Notes under the pieces: generated by a model
What the model was told of the DNA's origin: nothing
What the model saw: only the letters and a program-made list of their open reading frames with translations
The model's database searches: none
Assembly (NCBI RefSeq): GCF_000762845.2
Contig: NZ_JRMQ02000003.1
Coordinates: 1 to 64,000, forward strand
Source: Helicobacter japonicus
GTDB lineage: Bacteria > Campylobacterota > Campylobacteria > Campylobacterales > Helicobacteraceae
Length of the DNA: 64,000 nt
Direction: 5' to 3'
Shown here: positions 31,101 to 39,618 of the stretch, piece after piece
Position numbering within the stretch: position 1 is the first letter of the stretch
Layout: the number at the start of each line of letters is the position of its first letter
Program-made: the position numbers and the translations under genes

Positions 31101-31834
31101 AAAAAGAAAGTAAATTTAACTATCAAGTTGGAAATGGTGTTTTTAATCTCAACAAAAGGGAAATAGAACTACTTTCATTAAATACCGTAGAAAAAAGCAT
31201 TTTAAAACCTTATTATGAAGCTAATAATCTACTTAAATATTATGGAATAAAGGAAACAAACATATATGTTATTTATACAGATTCAAAATTCAACAAGGCA
31301 AATTCTATGGATAAATATCCAAATCTTAAAAAACATTTGGATAATCTTCAAAGCGTGATTACCTCTTGTAATAAGCCTTATGGATTGCATAGGTCTAGAA
31401 AACAAGCTATATTTGAGGGAGAAAAAATATTATCTCGCGTAAAATGTGTTGATTTTCCCGTTTTTACTTATGTAAATTTTCCCTGCTATGTTGGACTAAA
31501 TTTCAATATTATAAAAACAGAGCGAATTAACCTTAAATACTTAGTCGGTATTTTAAATTCAAAACCAATAACCTTTTGGTTAAGACATAAAGGCAAAATG
31601 CAAGGTAATAATTATCAAATCAATCAAGAGCCTTTGCTTAATATCCCCCTTATAGAAATCACTAAGCAAAACGAGAAAAATGCTAATCAAATCATTGCTT
31701 TAGTTGATGAGATTCTAAAACTTAAGGCAAAAGATTCCACCTTTGACACAAGCAAATTAGAATTGCAAATTGATAAATTAGTATATAAACTCTATGATCT
31801 CACAGATGAAGAGATTCAAATTATAGAATCTTAA
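28100..31834 (+). CDS. Type IIG restriction-modification enzyme, methylase and specificity part (out of frame with its start)
   Basis: The 1244-residue frame holds the rest of the enzyme: a helical connector, the N6-adenine methylase with motif I DPAVGSGHF (about residue 448) and motif IV GNPPYIKEA (about residue 800), followed by a C-terminal target-recognition domain with VGILNSKPITFWL and a coiled-coil ending. The Eco57I-type fold and single-chain layout indicate a type IIG enzyme that both methylates and cuts. The first ATG at 28100 overlaps the upstream frame and lacks a ribosome site, so without a frame correction at the G8 tract this part is probably not made. No separate specificity gene is adjacent. 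Confidence 0.88.
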   Translation: MNLLRGGRNKLQEIKDTSAKTNLESKALYESILYYLREFFTKNNNNLTYIILTNTRDFYIINAQEYLQFTKHKEIIKAFNNCENKKGNDTSTQKFYDEIKSILPKIKSNLKFTHFCLDETSLNDASALALIYQVLSPAMLLKHKTHIDSNTLNQSFYNELLYILGLEEKTQNSKVLIEPSKVSNTLLDSLCSALNFQRDKDFETIFALLTTWNNRLLFLRLLESMLLGFKHITKPFLDLETLESFSSLNTLFFDVLAKAEESRDANLSTALKAIPYLNSSLFERSVLEKQGKEIKLLESKPLILYKDSILYKDKELFKLLNLKDKDSTLPLLEYLFAFLRAYDFTTTPKDIHNHTKINFDKLINAAVLGLVFEKLNGYKEGSFYTPSFITSYMCKQSLEKVVLQKFNSAKNWDCKDLDSLKTKLDKLTDSKEGYKEANKIFDSIHICDPAVGSGHFLVSALNELILLKFKFGILCDWNFNRIKDISLELQNDEIVIRDSHNALFAYTLPAHEDIESHKIQKALFHNKRTLIESCLFGVDINPNSCEITKLRLWIELLKYSYYKDIQNKRLETLPNIDINIKCGNSLISHFDTYEYDKQQNPQRGTFAWLKKQDSTFSKNFKEKLLRYNELVQIYKEKLGNKQDIDKEIHSLKTFFKDTLLNNGYTMESLEKNLGIFVRTYGDECFDMETPFGMEMIRIIRKKNLKFQPTLEELEPKPIEKKGQDLLALIHKEFNTLESLRQSDTFEWRFAFPEVLDLETFEEKQKRVSANNAIKAIDSKENKQEIKDTFGDFLGFDIVIGNPPYIKEADNKKLFDGTRDLRTYQGKMDIWYHFVGLGFDIVKNKGIVTFIATNNWTTNAGAKNLRNVILTESQILNLVDFGSYMCFDAASIQTMVMEFQKRDSIPESYQINYARIDSKNPTDSHREAILKRESFEDNIYLEPNITPSQMLDKSLTFADSKQEEVLNKILENGTFYLRDDEVWQGLVHPQPYLDKKMINLLEKESKFNYQVGNGVFNLNKREIELLSLNTVEKSILKPYYEANNLLKYYGIKETNIYVIYTDSKFNKANSMDKYPNLKKHLDNLQSVITSCNKPYGLHRSRKQAIFEGEKILSRVKCVDFPVFTYVNFPCYVGLNFNIIKTERINLKYLVGILNSKPITFWLRHKGKMQGNNYQINQEPLLNIPLIEITKQNEKNANQIIALVDEILKLKAKDSTFDTSKLELQIDKLVYKLYDLTDEEIQIIES
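28113..28120 (+). repeat. G8 tract, phase-variation site of the type IIG gene
   Basis: Eight consecutive G residues sit exactly where the two frames overlap. The upstream frame has codons starting at positions equal to 1 mod 3 and the downstream frame at 2 mod 3, so loss of one G (G7) or gain of two (G10) restores the full protein. The sequenced copy is in the OFF state. Confidence 0.9.
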
Positions 31835-31876
31835 AACTTCATTGATATGATACTTAAGCTAAGGAATAATAGACTT

Positions 31877-32350
31877 TTAGCCTATGAGTTTCTCAATACC
31901 CAAAAGCAACAATGCCCCAACAAGTCCAGATACTACACCTGCAAGCGCATCATCACCTACTACACCTAACCCCCCCTTACACTCTCTATCAATCCTACCA
32001 ATCAGTGAGGGCTTATAAATATCAAAGATTCTAAAAAGCACAAAAGCAGTAATGCACTCTAATACACCAAATCCTATAATAGACATAGCAAGCCACACGC
32101 CTACAAGCTCATCAATCACTATACTTTTATCATCGTGTGTTTGTGTATATGCCTCATACAAGTCAATATGTTTAATCGCTACAAGAGCAACAAAAATACT
32201 TGCCAAAAACAAGGTCTCTTGCGAATAATATACAATGGGCGCACCCAAAATAACTGCAAGCGCACTTCCTGCAGTCCCCGGTGCCTTAGGTGAATAGCCA
32301 CTATACAAAAGACTTAAAAATAAGTCTTTAATAAGCTTTTGCTTTTTCAT
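31877..32350 (-). CDS. pgpA: Phosphatidylglycerophosphatase A
   Basis: PgpA removes the phosphate from phosphatidylglycerophosphate to give phosphatidylglycerol. The 157-residue membrane protein has GYSPKAPGTAGSALAV near the N terminus, DDKSIVIDELVGVW with the catalytic acidic residues, and RECKGGLGVVGDDALAG near the end, plus three to four membrane segments. Its ATG overlaps the stop of the upstream regulator gene. A C7 run (31970-31976) encodes the invariant Gly-Gly. Confidence 0.93.
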   Translation of the reverse strand: MKKQKLIKDLFLSLLYSGYSPKAPGTAGSALAVILGAPIVYYSQETLFLASIFVALVAIKHIDLYEAYTQTHDDKSIVIDELVGVWLAMSIIGFGVLECITAFVLFRIFDIYKPSLIGRIDRECKGGLGVVGDDALAGVVSGLVGALLLLGIEKLIG

Positions 32351-33258
32351 TGAGGTGATTGTGGAGTATTTTTATTTTTACGAATAATGCCATATTTTTT
32401 ACGCTTCTCCCACAAACTTTTGCGACTCATACCAAGTTTTTTAGCAAGCTCAATATCTGGATAACGGCTCTCGTATTTACTAATGATAATTTTCTCATAC
32501 TCTTTCACAGAGAGAATTTCACCGCCCAATTCTACATTATCTATTTGACGAGCAATATCAATCACTTGCGGAAATGCCACCTTTTCATTTGAGACGATAG
32601 AAAATATTACACTATACTTGAGTGCAAGTTCTAATAAATCTTTTCTGTCACTTTTCTTAAGCTCTTCAAGGTTGGTAATGTAATAAATCTCATTTTTTTT
32701 AGGTGGCACACGAAAAATGCCTTTCCAATTCTCTTCTTTAAGAGAATGGAATTGAAAATGTATGCACTTCTCGCGTGCATACCGCATAGCATAAATATCT
32801 GCACTTCGTTGAGTATTGGTTTTAATCACAAAAGGTGGATTATATAAAAATGGCTCAGGTGTGCCTAACTCACGCTCAATAAAACTAAAATAACTCCTAT
32901 AAAATTTAATCTCTTCCCTCATCTCACGATAAGCCTTATAATGCGTAATTTTACGAATAAGCTCATCAACAATAAAAGGCTTCACGATATAATCTGTAAC
33001 ACCATTTCGCAAAGGTTTAATCACCGTGTCATCATTAATATACGCAATCATCAATATAATAATTGCCTGTGGATAAAGTTTGCTTAATTCTGTATAGCCT
33101 TTATTTATCGTCCTAAAAGATGCCAAAATCACATCATAATTATCTTTTTGCACTTCTTGAAGAGAATGTGCTATCACGCAATCCAAATGCGAATCGCTTA
33201 ATTTGTTTGCGATACTTTGAGCCAAATAAATTTCATCTTCAATAATCAATACTTTCAT
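32347..33258 (-). CDS. Orphan response regulator, HP1021-like, with degenerate receiver
   Basis: The 303-residue protein has an N-terminal receiver domain ([14 protein letters not shown] with the conserved Lys), a middle region of unknown fold, and a C-terminal Fis-like HTH ([23 protein letters not shown]). The phosphoacceptor Asp is missing: the expected DxxLLD position reads DVILASF, with Ser47. In H. pylori HP1021 shares this feature and the neighbouring ispDF; it binds oriC, controls DnaA and regulates redox-responsive genes without phosphorylation. The same role here is inference. It overlaps both ispDF and pgpA by 4 bp. Confidence 0.85.
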   Translation of the reverse strand: MKVLIIEDEIYLAQSIANKLSDSHLDCVIAHSLQEVQKDNYDVILASFRTINKGYTELSKLYPQAIIILMIAYINDDTVIKPLRNGVTDYIVKPFIVDELIRKITHYKAYREMREEIKFYRSYFSFIERELGTPEPFLYNPPFVIKTNTQRSADIYAMRYAREKCIHFQFHSLKEENWKGIFRVPPKKNEIYYITNLEELKKSDRKDLLELALKYSVIFSIVSNEKVAFPQVIDIARQIDNVELGGEILSVKEYEKIIISKYESRYPDIELAKKLGMSRKSLWEKRKKYGIIRKNKNTPQSPQ

Positions 33259-34466
33259 TGTGCCTCCTCTATGCTATAAACTTGATTCATCGTGCCTCCT
33301 TCTTGTAATATAAATTGTTGCCAATTGACAAATCCCATACTTACTTGTGCCTGCGCACATATACCCTCTTTACGTCCTACAAATCCTAAGCCTTCTGTGG
33401 TGGTTGCCTTAATATTAATGTGCGATTGTGGCACTTGCAAAATATCTGCTATACATTGACGCATAGCAAGTTTATAAGGGGAAATTTTAGGAATCTGCGC
33501 CATTATACTTATATCTGCATTATAAAGCTCGTAGCCTACACTCTGCGCAAAGTTATAAATCTCTTGCAAAAGCTTTTTAGAATCTGCTCCCTTATACATC
33601 ATATCCGTATCAGGAAACCACTGCCCTATGTCACCTCCACCAATAGCACCCAAAATTGCATCACAAAGTGCGTGTAATACAACATCGCCATCACTATGAG
33701 CTTTGAATCCAAAAGGAGATTCTATAAGCACACCCCCAAGCCACATAGGTTTTTTATCTTCAAACTCGTGAATATCAATACCATTGCCGATAAAAGTTTT
33801 TCTATTTGGAGCTTTAAGCCTTGAGATATGAAAAGACAAATCACTCCCAAAAGTGAGTTTATTCATTAGCACACTGCCCCTAACAAAAGTAATTTTTTTG
33901 CCCAAGGCGTGAATTGCTGAGCTTTCATCACTAAAATCTTCTTGTTTTTTCAATGCTTCTCTTAATACACTCACTCTACTTAATTGTGGTGTTTGAATAA
34001 GTTTTATAGATTCTCTTTTAAGATAGTTACCTTCATAAAAAGTCGTATCTGCTACATTTAAATATGGCACAATACAATCAATTTCTATATTTGGCTGTGA
34101 ATCTGCCTCCATAAGTGCAAACATTGCCTCTATTACAGATTCTTGAATATTCCACCGCGCGACATCACTTACAAGCACAAAAGGTGTATCAACATATTCT
34201 AAAGCATTGCGTAAGGAATTTGAACGCGTATCACCACCACGCACAACTTGGTAGGGACTCATATCACGCATATAGGCATAGTCTGCTCCTGAAGCAGTAA
34301 TCAACACATTGCTGAAGCTAAAGCAAGAAGTAATCTTTTGTGTAGCCACAAACCATAAAGGCTCATCTCCCACACGCAGCCATTGTTTTTTACAGGTTAA
34401 GTCTTTGCAAAATCTTGTAGAATCACCTGCTGCCATCATAATAAGTGTAACATCATTCACATTCAA
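33255..34466 (-). CDS. ispDF: Bifunctional IspD/IspF isoprenoid enzyme
   Basis: One 403-residue protein carries two non-consecutive steps of the MEP pathway. Residues about 1-235 are the CDP-ME synthase IspD ([10 protein letters not shown], with [11 protein letters not shown] and LVSDVAR). Residues about 240-400 are the MECDP synthase IspF ([47 protein letters not shown]), including the zinc-binding Asp/His. The fusion is typical of epsilonproteobacteria. It is transcribed divergently from thiC. Confidence 0.95.
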   Translation of the reverse strand: MNVNDVTLIMMAAGDSTRFCKDLTCKKQWLRVGDEPLWFVATQKITSCFSFSNVLITASGADYAYMRDMSPYQVVRGGDTRSNSLRNALEYVDTPFVLVSDVARWNIQESVIEAMFALMEADSQPNIEIDCIVPYLNVADTTFYEGNYLKRESIKLIQTPQLSRVSVLREALKKQEDFSDESSAIHALGKKITFVRGSVLMNKLTFGSDLSFHISRLKAPNRKTFIGNGIDIHEFEDKKPMWLGGVLIESPFGFKAHSDGDVVLHALCDAILGAIGGGDIGQWFPDTDMMYKGADSKKLLQEIYNFAQSVGYELYNADISIMAQIPKISPYKLAMRQCIADILQVPQSHINIKATTTEGLGFVGRKEGICAQAQVSMGFVNWQQFILQEGGTMNQVYSIEEAQ

Positions 34467-34616
34467 AATCTCTTATCTCGCTTTTATTTAAAAATCCAAA
34501 TGCTATTGTAGCACTACAAACCAAAAAATAAACTAAAATTGTTACTTAAATTCCCATATTGTTTAACTTTTTTTTAAAGAAAATAGGTATATTTTTGTAA
34601 GTTTCAATACGATACG

Positions 34617-34635
34617 ATAAGTTAAAAAAACTTAT
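34617..34635 (+). promoter_or_regulatory. Hairpin just upstream of the thiC ribosome site
   Basis: ATAAGTT pairs with AACTTAT across a five-A loop and is followed by ACTTTTT and then GGAGG for thiC. A stem followed by T residues directly before the ribosome site resembles an attenuator. The 186-bp ispDF-thiC gap otherwise holds only AT-rich sequence that must contain both divergent promoters. Confidence 0.4.
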
Positions 34636-34652
34636 ACTTTTTGGAGGACTTT

Positions 34653-36026
34653 ATGAGAACACAATGGATACAACAACGTGCAAATGATAGCATTCGCACA
34701 CAGCTTTACTATGCAAAAAAAGGCATTATCACTCAAGAAATGGAATATGTAGCTAATATTGAGAATCTTAGCCCTGAACTTATATGCCAAGAAATTAAAC
34801 GTGGAAGACTAATTATCCCTGCAAATATTAAACATACCAATCTTGAGCCTATGGGTATTGGCATAGCCACACGCACAAAAATTAATTCAAACATTGGCAG
34901 TTCTTCACTTGCAAGCTCCATAGACGAAGAAGTAGAAAAAGTTAAAATATCCATTAAATATGGTGCAGATACAATTATGGATTTAAGCACTGGAGGCAAC
35001 CTTGACGAAATAAGAAGTGCCGTAATTAGAGCCTCAAGTGTGCCTATTGGCACTGTGCCTATGTATCAGATTCTCTATGACGTAAAAAATGATGTATTAA
35101 AACTTGATATTGATACTATGCTTGCTGTGCTTGAAAAACAAGCGCAACAAGGAGTGAGTTATTTTACCATTCATTGCGGATTCCTACTCTGCCATATGCC
35201 TTTTGTTGCAAAGCGTAAAATGGGTATTGTTTCGCGTGGTGGTAGTCTTATGGCAAGTTGGATGATGCACTATCATAAAGAAAATCCATTCTATGAGTAT
35301 TTTGATGAGATTCTAAAAATTTGTCAAAAATATGATGTGTCTCTCTCTTTGGGAGATTCTTTGCGTCCAGGTTGTTTAGCTGATGCAAGTGATGAGGCGC
35401 AATTTGCGGAACTCAAAGTATTAGGTGATCTTGCAAAAAGAGCTTGGGAAGCTGATGTGCAAGTAATGATAGAAGGACCCGGACACGTGCCACTTAATCA
35501 AATTGAACGCAATGTAGAACTTCAAAAGCAATACTGCAATCACGCACCTTTTTATGTGCTAGGACCTTTGGTTACAGATATTGCGGCAGGATATGACCAT
35601 ATAGCAAGTGCCATTGGTGCGTGTGTCGCCGCGTGGAAAGGTGTAGCGATGCTTTGCTATGTAACACCAAAAGAACATTTAGGGTTACCAAATGCTAAAG
35701 ATGTGCGTGAAGGAATTTTAGCTTATAAAATTGCAGCACACGCTGCAGATATTGCTCGTGGGCGCATAGGTGCGCGAGATAGAGACGATGCAATGAGCGA
35801 TGCAAGATATGCTTTTGATTGGAATAAACAATTTGAACTCGCCCTTGACCCAGATAGAGCGCGCGAATATCACGATGAAGCCCTGCCTCAAGAAGTCTTT
35901 AAAGATGCAGAGTTTTGCTCAATGTGTGGTCCAAAATTTTGTAGCTATAAAATCTCACAAGATATTTTTAAAGCCCATAATGCTAGAGAAACTCAAGATT
36001 CTCAACCTATGGCATCAAACCAATAA
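34653..36026 (+). CDS. thiC: Phosphomethylpyrimidine synthase ThiC
   Basis: ThiC is a radical-SAM enzyme that makes the pyrimidine part of thiamine from aminoimidazole ribotide. The 457-residue protein starts at 34653, 6-10 bp after TTGGAGG; an ATG four codons earlier overlaps that site. Motifs are [55 protein letters not shown], and the C-terminal cluster-binding CSMCGPKFC (CxxCxxxxC). The length is that of the short form lacking the N-terminal extension of E. coli ThiC. Confidence 0.96.
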   Translation: MRTQWIQQRANDSIRTQLYYAKKGIITQEMEYVANIENLSPELICQEIKRGRLIIPANIKHTNLEPMGIGIATRTKINSNIGSSSLASSIDEEVEKVKISIKYGADTIMDLSTGGNLDEIRSAVIRASSVPIGTVPMYQILYDVKNDVLKLDIDTMLAVLEKQAQQGVSYFTIHCGFLLCHMPFVAKRKMGIVSRGGSLMASWMMHYHKENPFYEYFDEILKICQKYDVSLSLGDSLRPGCLADASDEAQFAELKVLGDLAKRAWEADVQVMIEGPGHVPLNQIERNVELQKQYCNHAPFYVLGPLVTDIAAGYDHIASAIGACVAAWKGVAMLCYVTPKEHLGLPNAKDVREGILAYKIAAHAADIARGRIGARDRDDAMSDARYAFDWNKQFELALDPDRAREYHDEALPQEVFKDAEFCSMCGPKFCSYKISQDIFKAHNARETQDSQPMASNQ

Positions 36027-36039
36027 TAAAGGAAAAATA

Positions 36040-36339
36040 ATGAATCATTTATTTGTCTGCCTCGTGCATTATACAAAACCACTTGAGGAAGTGCTCCAAA
36101 AGCTCGATGTTCATCGGGCTTATTTGAAAAAAGGATATGATAAAGGGATTTTACTCGCCTCTGGTGCTAGAAACCCAAGAGATGGTGGCATTATCATTGG
36201 TAAATTTACAAATAAAGATGAGGCTGTGAGATTTTCTCAAGCTGACCCATTTACACAGCATAATCTTGCGCGATATGAAATTTTTGAATTTGAACCAGTG
36301 CTTCACGCGGACTTTCTTAAAGAGTTTTTGCAAAGCTAG
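36040..36339 (+). CDS. YciI-family protein
   Basis: The 99-residue protein starts at the ATG at 36040 after AAAGGAAAA; a longer frame reaching back into thiC is not credible. It matches the YciI/dimeric ferredoxin-like fold: LFVCLVHYTKPLEEV at the start, HRAYLKKGYDKGILLASGAR with the conserved His, and DEAVRFSQADPFTQHNLARYEIFEFEPV with the conserved Asp-Pro-Phe. YciI proteins are thought to be small enzymes, but the reaction is not known. It is 13 bp after thiC, perhaps cotranscribed. Confidence 0.85.
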   Translation: MNHLFVCLVHYTKPLEEVLQKLDVHRAYLKKGYDKGILLASGARNPRDGGIIIGKFTNKDEAVRFSQADPFTQHNLARYEIFEFEPVLHADFLKEFLQS

Positions 36340-36408
36340 GTTATACTTGAAGATTCTATACTCTAATAAAGAAAGATTTAAATCGCTTTTTTAGTCTCTC
36401 TCACTGAA

Positions 36409-37149
36409 TTAATAATAATATAATCCATAGCTTACAAAAATACGAATCTTTGTTTTTGTGCGTGGGTGTGGATAATCCTTATAAGCAATCTCAATTGTGC
36501 GCTCGCTATTGCGGTCAAGCAGCATATAGTCCGATGAAAGAATAATCTTTAGCCCACTAATGTCTCCATTGGGATGGAGATAAAATTCTACTGCACTTAC
36601 ACCTTGTTGTCCTAATCTTATTGCACTCGGAGGATATTGTAAATAACGTTGAGTAATGCGCCCAATATCCCTTAGATTATTAACCAAAAATTCCTGTTCG
36701 CTCAAACCATAGTCGCCAAATTCCTCTCCATAAAGCTCCTCAATATCACGTTTAGCAAATTGATTTACATTGGGAAATTTTGCCAATGCTTGAAGATTGC
36801 TTTTACTTGTTTGTAATTCCTTACCCTTGCCATCATAAAGACTTAAAGATTGTAAATTAAAGGATTCACGTGCTTGATTATTGATTTGTGTTTTATGAGT
36901 TTTAGGTGTATTAGGTGAAGCAGATGAAGACATTTTTTCTTGCAAACCTTGTGCCTGTTCACCGCTTAGAATCTTAAAACCTGCTACCTTCGTATGTGGA
37001 TTGAGCGATGTGCCTTTTTTAAGTTGCATAGATTCAAAACGCACAAAAAGTAAGATACAAACTATAAGGTGAATAGCAAATGAAAGACACAGCCACAACC
37101 ATAAATATGAATGAGTGCGTGGTAAGTAGTTCTCTAAATCTTGCACCAT
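36409..37149 (-). CDS. TonB-like protein in the fliN-fliO operon
   Basis: The 246-residue protein has one N-terminal membrane segment (residues about 16-36), a polar Ser/Thr/Lys/Gln linker, and a C-terminal domain resembling TonB-C (ITQRYLQYPPSAIRLGQQGVS, VEFYLHPNGDISGLKII, then DYPHPRTKTKIRIFVSYGLYYY). It overlaps the end of the fliO-like gene, so it is cotranscribed with fliN and fliO although TonB function is not flagellar. The gene order resembles HP0582-HP0583-HP0584 of H. pylori as I recall it. The partner ExbB/ExbD is not adjacent. Confidence 0.7.
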   Translation of the reverse strand: MVQDLENYLPRTHSYLWLWLCLSFAIHLIVCILLFVRFESMQLKKGTSLNPHTKVAGFKILSGEQAQGLQEKMSSSASPNTPKTHKTQINNQARESFNLQSLSLYDGKGKELQTSKSNLQALAKFPNVNQFAKRDIEELYGEEFGDYGLSEQEFLVNNLRDIGRITQRYLQYPPSAIRLGQQGVSAVEFYLHPNGDISGLKIILSSDYMLLDRNSERTIEIAYKDYPHPRTKTKIRIFVSYGLYYY

Positions 37150-38075
37150 TACAATGTGTGATCCTTATCACTATGAAGGTATCGAGCAAGTCTCTCTTGC
37201 TTTTGGTCTAAAAGTTTTGCAAACTGGTCATCAAGACGTGATTGCTCCTCTAATGTAATGCTTTGGGGGATAGGATAGCGATCAATGAGCGTTGTATTAC
37301 TTGCCCCAATAAGTATCAAATACCGATAGCCATTAGATTCTAAGGTAAGAATTTTATGCTTTGAATCAAGATTTTTTTGAGATACGACTTCAATCTTTGT
37401 AGGATCAAACAATTCTTGCTTAGAGACAAAAGGCTTTAAATAATTCTTAAATGGCTTCTTATGCACCACAAATCGCTTCACTATCCACAGCACAAGCACG
37501 AGAATTGCCATCACACAAAGCACTGCTACATAACGCCAAGTGTCAATCCCCATATCATCTTTGAATGAGATTAAGCTAGATTGTGTATGCTCATTTTTTT
37601 GTATTTGCGGAGAAGGAATAGGCGCAGAAGAAATAGGTTGTTGCACAATATCAATTGTTGGAATCTCAGCTTTATAAGGGGTTTGAAGCAATGTATCAAT
37701 CATACTTGGTTGAGGGGTAGCTTTTGTGAAAACCACCTTAAAAGCGTGAGGTGCTTTGCTTACTTGCACATCAATAAAATGCGTATCGCCTATGCCTAAA
37801 ATATAGAGATTTTCTTGTATATTAAAAATCTGCACTTCACTTATAAAAAATTTTTTAAAATCTTGATTATGTGCTTTTGCTTGAAGATGAGGAAAAATAA
37901 CACCTTTATATCCTTCTTGTGTAGTAAGATGTGGAGATTTTTCATACACACTTTCAAGATTTAAAAGTATTTCTAATGTATCTTCACCTTGTTTAAGCTC
38001 AAAATTACTCACTTGTGTATCTGCATAAAGCATATGAAACATACATACAAGCACATATACAATACGCCATTTCAT
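37149..38075 (-). CDS. fliO: FliO-like flagellar export protein
   Basis: The 308-residue protein has a signal peptide (KWRIVYVLVCMFHMLYA), a periplasmic domain of about 150 residues, one membrane segment (residues about 178-196, YVAVLCVMAILVLVLWIV) and a cytoplasmic domain with HKILTLESNGYRYLILIGASNTTLIDRYP split over two strands, the pattern seen in FliO. It follows fliN by 22 bp. The FliO assignment rests on architecture and gene order, as for the H. pylori gene next to fliN; large periplasmic N-terminal parts are an epsilonproteobacterial trait. Confidence 0.7.
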   Translation of the reverse strand: MKWRIVYVLVCMFHMLYADTQVSNFELKQGEDTLEILLNLESVYEKSPHLTTQEGYKGVIFPHLQAKAHNQDFKKFFISEVQIFNIQENLYILGIGDTHFIDVQVSKAPHAFKVVFTKATPQPSMIDTLLQTPYKAEIPTIDIVQQPISSAPIPSPQIQKNEHTQSSLISFKDDMGIDTWRYVAVLCVMAILVLVLWIVKRFVVHKKPFKNYLKPFVSKQELFDPTKIEVVSQKNLDSKHKILTLESNGYRYLILIGASNTTLIDRYPIPQSITLEEQSRLDDQFAKLLDQKQERLARYLHSDKDHTL

Positions 38076-38097
38076 TGAATCGTATCCAAATTATTTC

Positions 38098-38448
38098 TTA
38101 TTGCTCACGTGTGAGATAATACACAATCGCATTAGAATCTAAGATTTCATTAATACGAATAGCTAAATTGCGTTCATACACCATAACTTCGCCCTTACCA
38201 ACAACACGTCCGTTGATAAAAATTTCAACACTTTCTCCCGCAGGTTTTCCAAGGTCAATGATAGAACCTTTTTCAAAACGCAAAATTTCTCCAAGAGGAA
38301 TTTTTGTGTTACCAAGGTCTGCGTTAAATATAACATCCATATCTAAAAGCCCGGTATAGCTCTCCATGATGTCTTCAAGATATGTAGCAAGCTCTATATC
38401 TTTGGCTGAATGGATACGTTGTTTATCTAAGATGCTTTCTCCAGCCAT
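38098..38448 (-). CDS. fliN: Flagellar motor switch protein FliN
   Basis: FliN forms part of the C-ring that sets rotation direction. The 116-residue protein consists of a short N-terminal helix followed by the SpoA domain: LLDMDVIFNADLGNTKIPLGE, GSIIDLGKPAGESVEIFING and VVGKGEVMVYERNLAIRI. It lies 19 bp after the CheX-like gene and upstream of fliO. Confidence 0.95.
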   Translation of the reverse strand: MAGESILDKQRIHSAKDIELATYLEDIMESYTGLLDMDVIFNADLGNTKIPLGEILRFEKGSIIDLGKPAGESVEIFINGRVVGKGEVMVYERNLAIRINEILDSNAIVYYLTREQ

Positions 38449-38467
38449 TAATGCCCCTCTGCATTCC

Positions 38468-38872
38468 TTAATTAATACGTCTCATATAAATACTGCAATG
38501 CCCATTATCAAGTCGAAAATGTAAGCCATGATCGTGATTTTTAATCAAGCGATGTCCCAAAAATTCAGGTGTAGAAATATTAAAGCTCTTACCAAGCTCT
38601 TGTGCCATTACTTTTGCTCTACCAACCGTGAGGTTTGCCAATTCCTTTGCCATATCTTCTAATGCTTGCTCATCGGGATTATGCTCACCTAAAAATTCCT
38701 CACAAAAAATGCGTAAAAATACCTTATCGAAAAGCAAAAACACATCATTGCGCGTGCCAATCATACTTATTCTACTTAAATAACCCTTTTTGAGTGGCAT
38801 TATAGAATCAGTGGGTATTTTATTAATGCTCTTTTGCACAATATCAAAGAAACTGCGATGAATAATATCCAT
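38468..38872 (-). CDS. cheX: CheX-like chemotaxis phosphatase domain protein
   Basis: The 134-residue single-domain protein resembles CheX/CheC-family CheY-P phosphatases. The key motif ExxN appears as Glu77-Leu-Ala-Asn80 in MAKELANLTVGRAKVM, and FNISTPEFLGH matches the conserved beta-strand after it. Unlike CheC it has only one such motif. Being directly upstream of fliN supports a role in dephosphorylating CheY at or near the motor. The remote family match is visible by eye only, so some doubt remains. Confidence 0.7.
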   Translation of the reverse strand: MDIIHRSFFDIVQKSINKIPTDSIMPLKKGYLSRISMIGTRNDVFLLFDKVFLRIFCEEFLGEHNPDEQALEDMAKELANLTVGRAKVMAQELGKSFNISTPEFLGHRLIKNHDHGLHFRLDNGHCSIYMRRIN

Positions 38873-38926
38873 TACAAACCACCTTTAAAATACAAAATAA
38901 ATTGCATATTATATAACATTTTAAAT

Positions 38927-39598
38927 TCAAGCGGGCTTGAAGTTGCATTTATTTTGACAAAATTTACTTACAAAGCATTCTTCACACATTGGTTTTAATG
39001 CCTTACAGGTATAGCGACCAAATAGCACAAAAGCCTGATGAAGCGTATCAAGCTGTGTTTTAAATAGTGCTGTAAGCTCTTGCTCGGTTTGTTTTGCACT
39101 TTTTGCACCACTTAAACCTAAACGATGAGATACGCGAAAAACGTGGGTATCTACTGCCATATAATTTTGCTCTAAAAATTCTATAAGCACTACATTAGCA
39201 GTCTTTTGCCCTACACCTGCGAGAGTTTTGAGCTCTTCTTGTGTAGTAGGAATACTGCCATTAAAATCGTTTATCACTTGATTTGCCATTTTTTTCAAAT
39301 GTTTGGCTTTATTGTTAAAAAATGAAACAGATTTAATTATTTCTTTAATTTCTTCTTCATCTGCTTGAGCTAAACTTGCTATATCAGGATAAGTAGTAAA
39401 AAGTTTAGGAGTTACAAGATTCACACGCTTATCAGTGCATTGAGCCGAAAGCATTACACATACGAGCAATTCATACAAATTATGATAAACAAGCTCTGTT
39501 TTGGCATTAGCATAATGCTCTAAAAATAGTGCTTTAATGATTGGAATATCTTTTTTCTTACACTGACTAAAAGTAATTTTGCGTTTTGAATCTGCCAT
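38927..39598 (-). CDS. nth: Endonuclease III
   Basis: Nth removes oxidised pyrimidines and nicks the DNA. The 223-residue protein has the HhH motif with catalytic Lys (LAGVGQKTANVV), the catalytic Asp (MAVDTHVFRVSHRLGL) and a C-terminal 4Fe-4S site with the C-x6-C-x2-C-x5-C pattern (CKALKPMCEECFVSKFC). All key residues are present. Confidence 0.96.
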   Translation of the reverse strand: MADSKRKITFSQCKKKDIPIIKALFLEHYANAKTELVYHNLYELLVCVMLSAQCTDKRVNLVTPKLFTTYPDIASLAQADEEEIKEIIKSVSFFNNKAKHLKKMANQVINDFNGSIPTTQEELKTLAGVGQKTANVVLIEFLEQNYMAVDTHVFRVSHRLGLSGAKSAKQTEQELTALFKTQLDTLHQAFVLFGRYTCKALKPMCEECFVSKFCQNKCNFKPA

Positions 39599-39618
39599 AA
39601 AACCTCTTAAAACTTCCC

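Noticed and set aside
31970-31976. C7 run in pgpA as a second phase-variation tract
   Set aside because: It encodes the invariant Gly-Gly of the PgpA motif KGGLGVV in an intact gene, so the run is explained by the protein.
34467-34652. TPP riboswitch for thiC
   Set aside because: I could not find the conserved CTGAGA-type core or the paired arms in the gap.
36381-36390. Palindrome GATTTAAATC between the convergent YciI and TonB-like genes
   Set aside because: Ten bases of AT-rich palindrome are expected by chance; no loop or T run makes it a good terminator.
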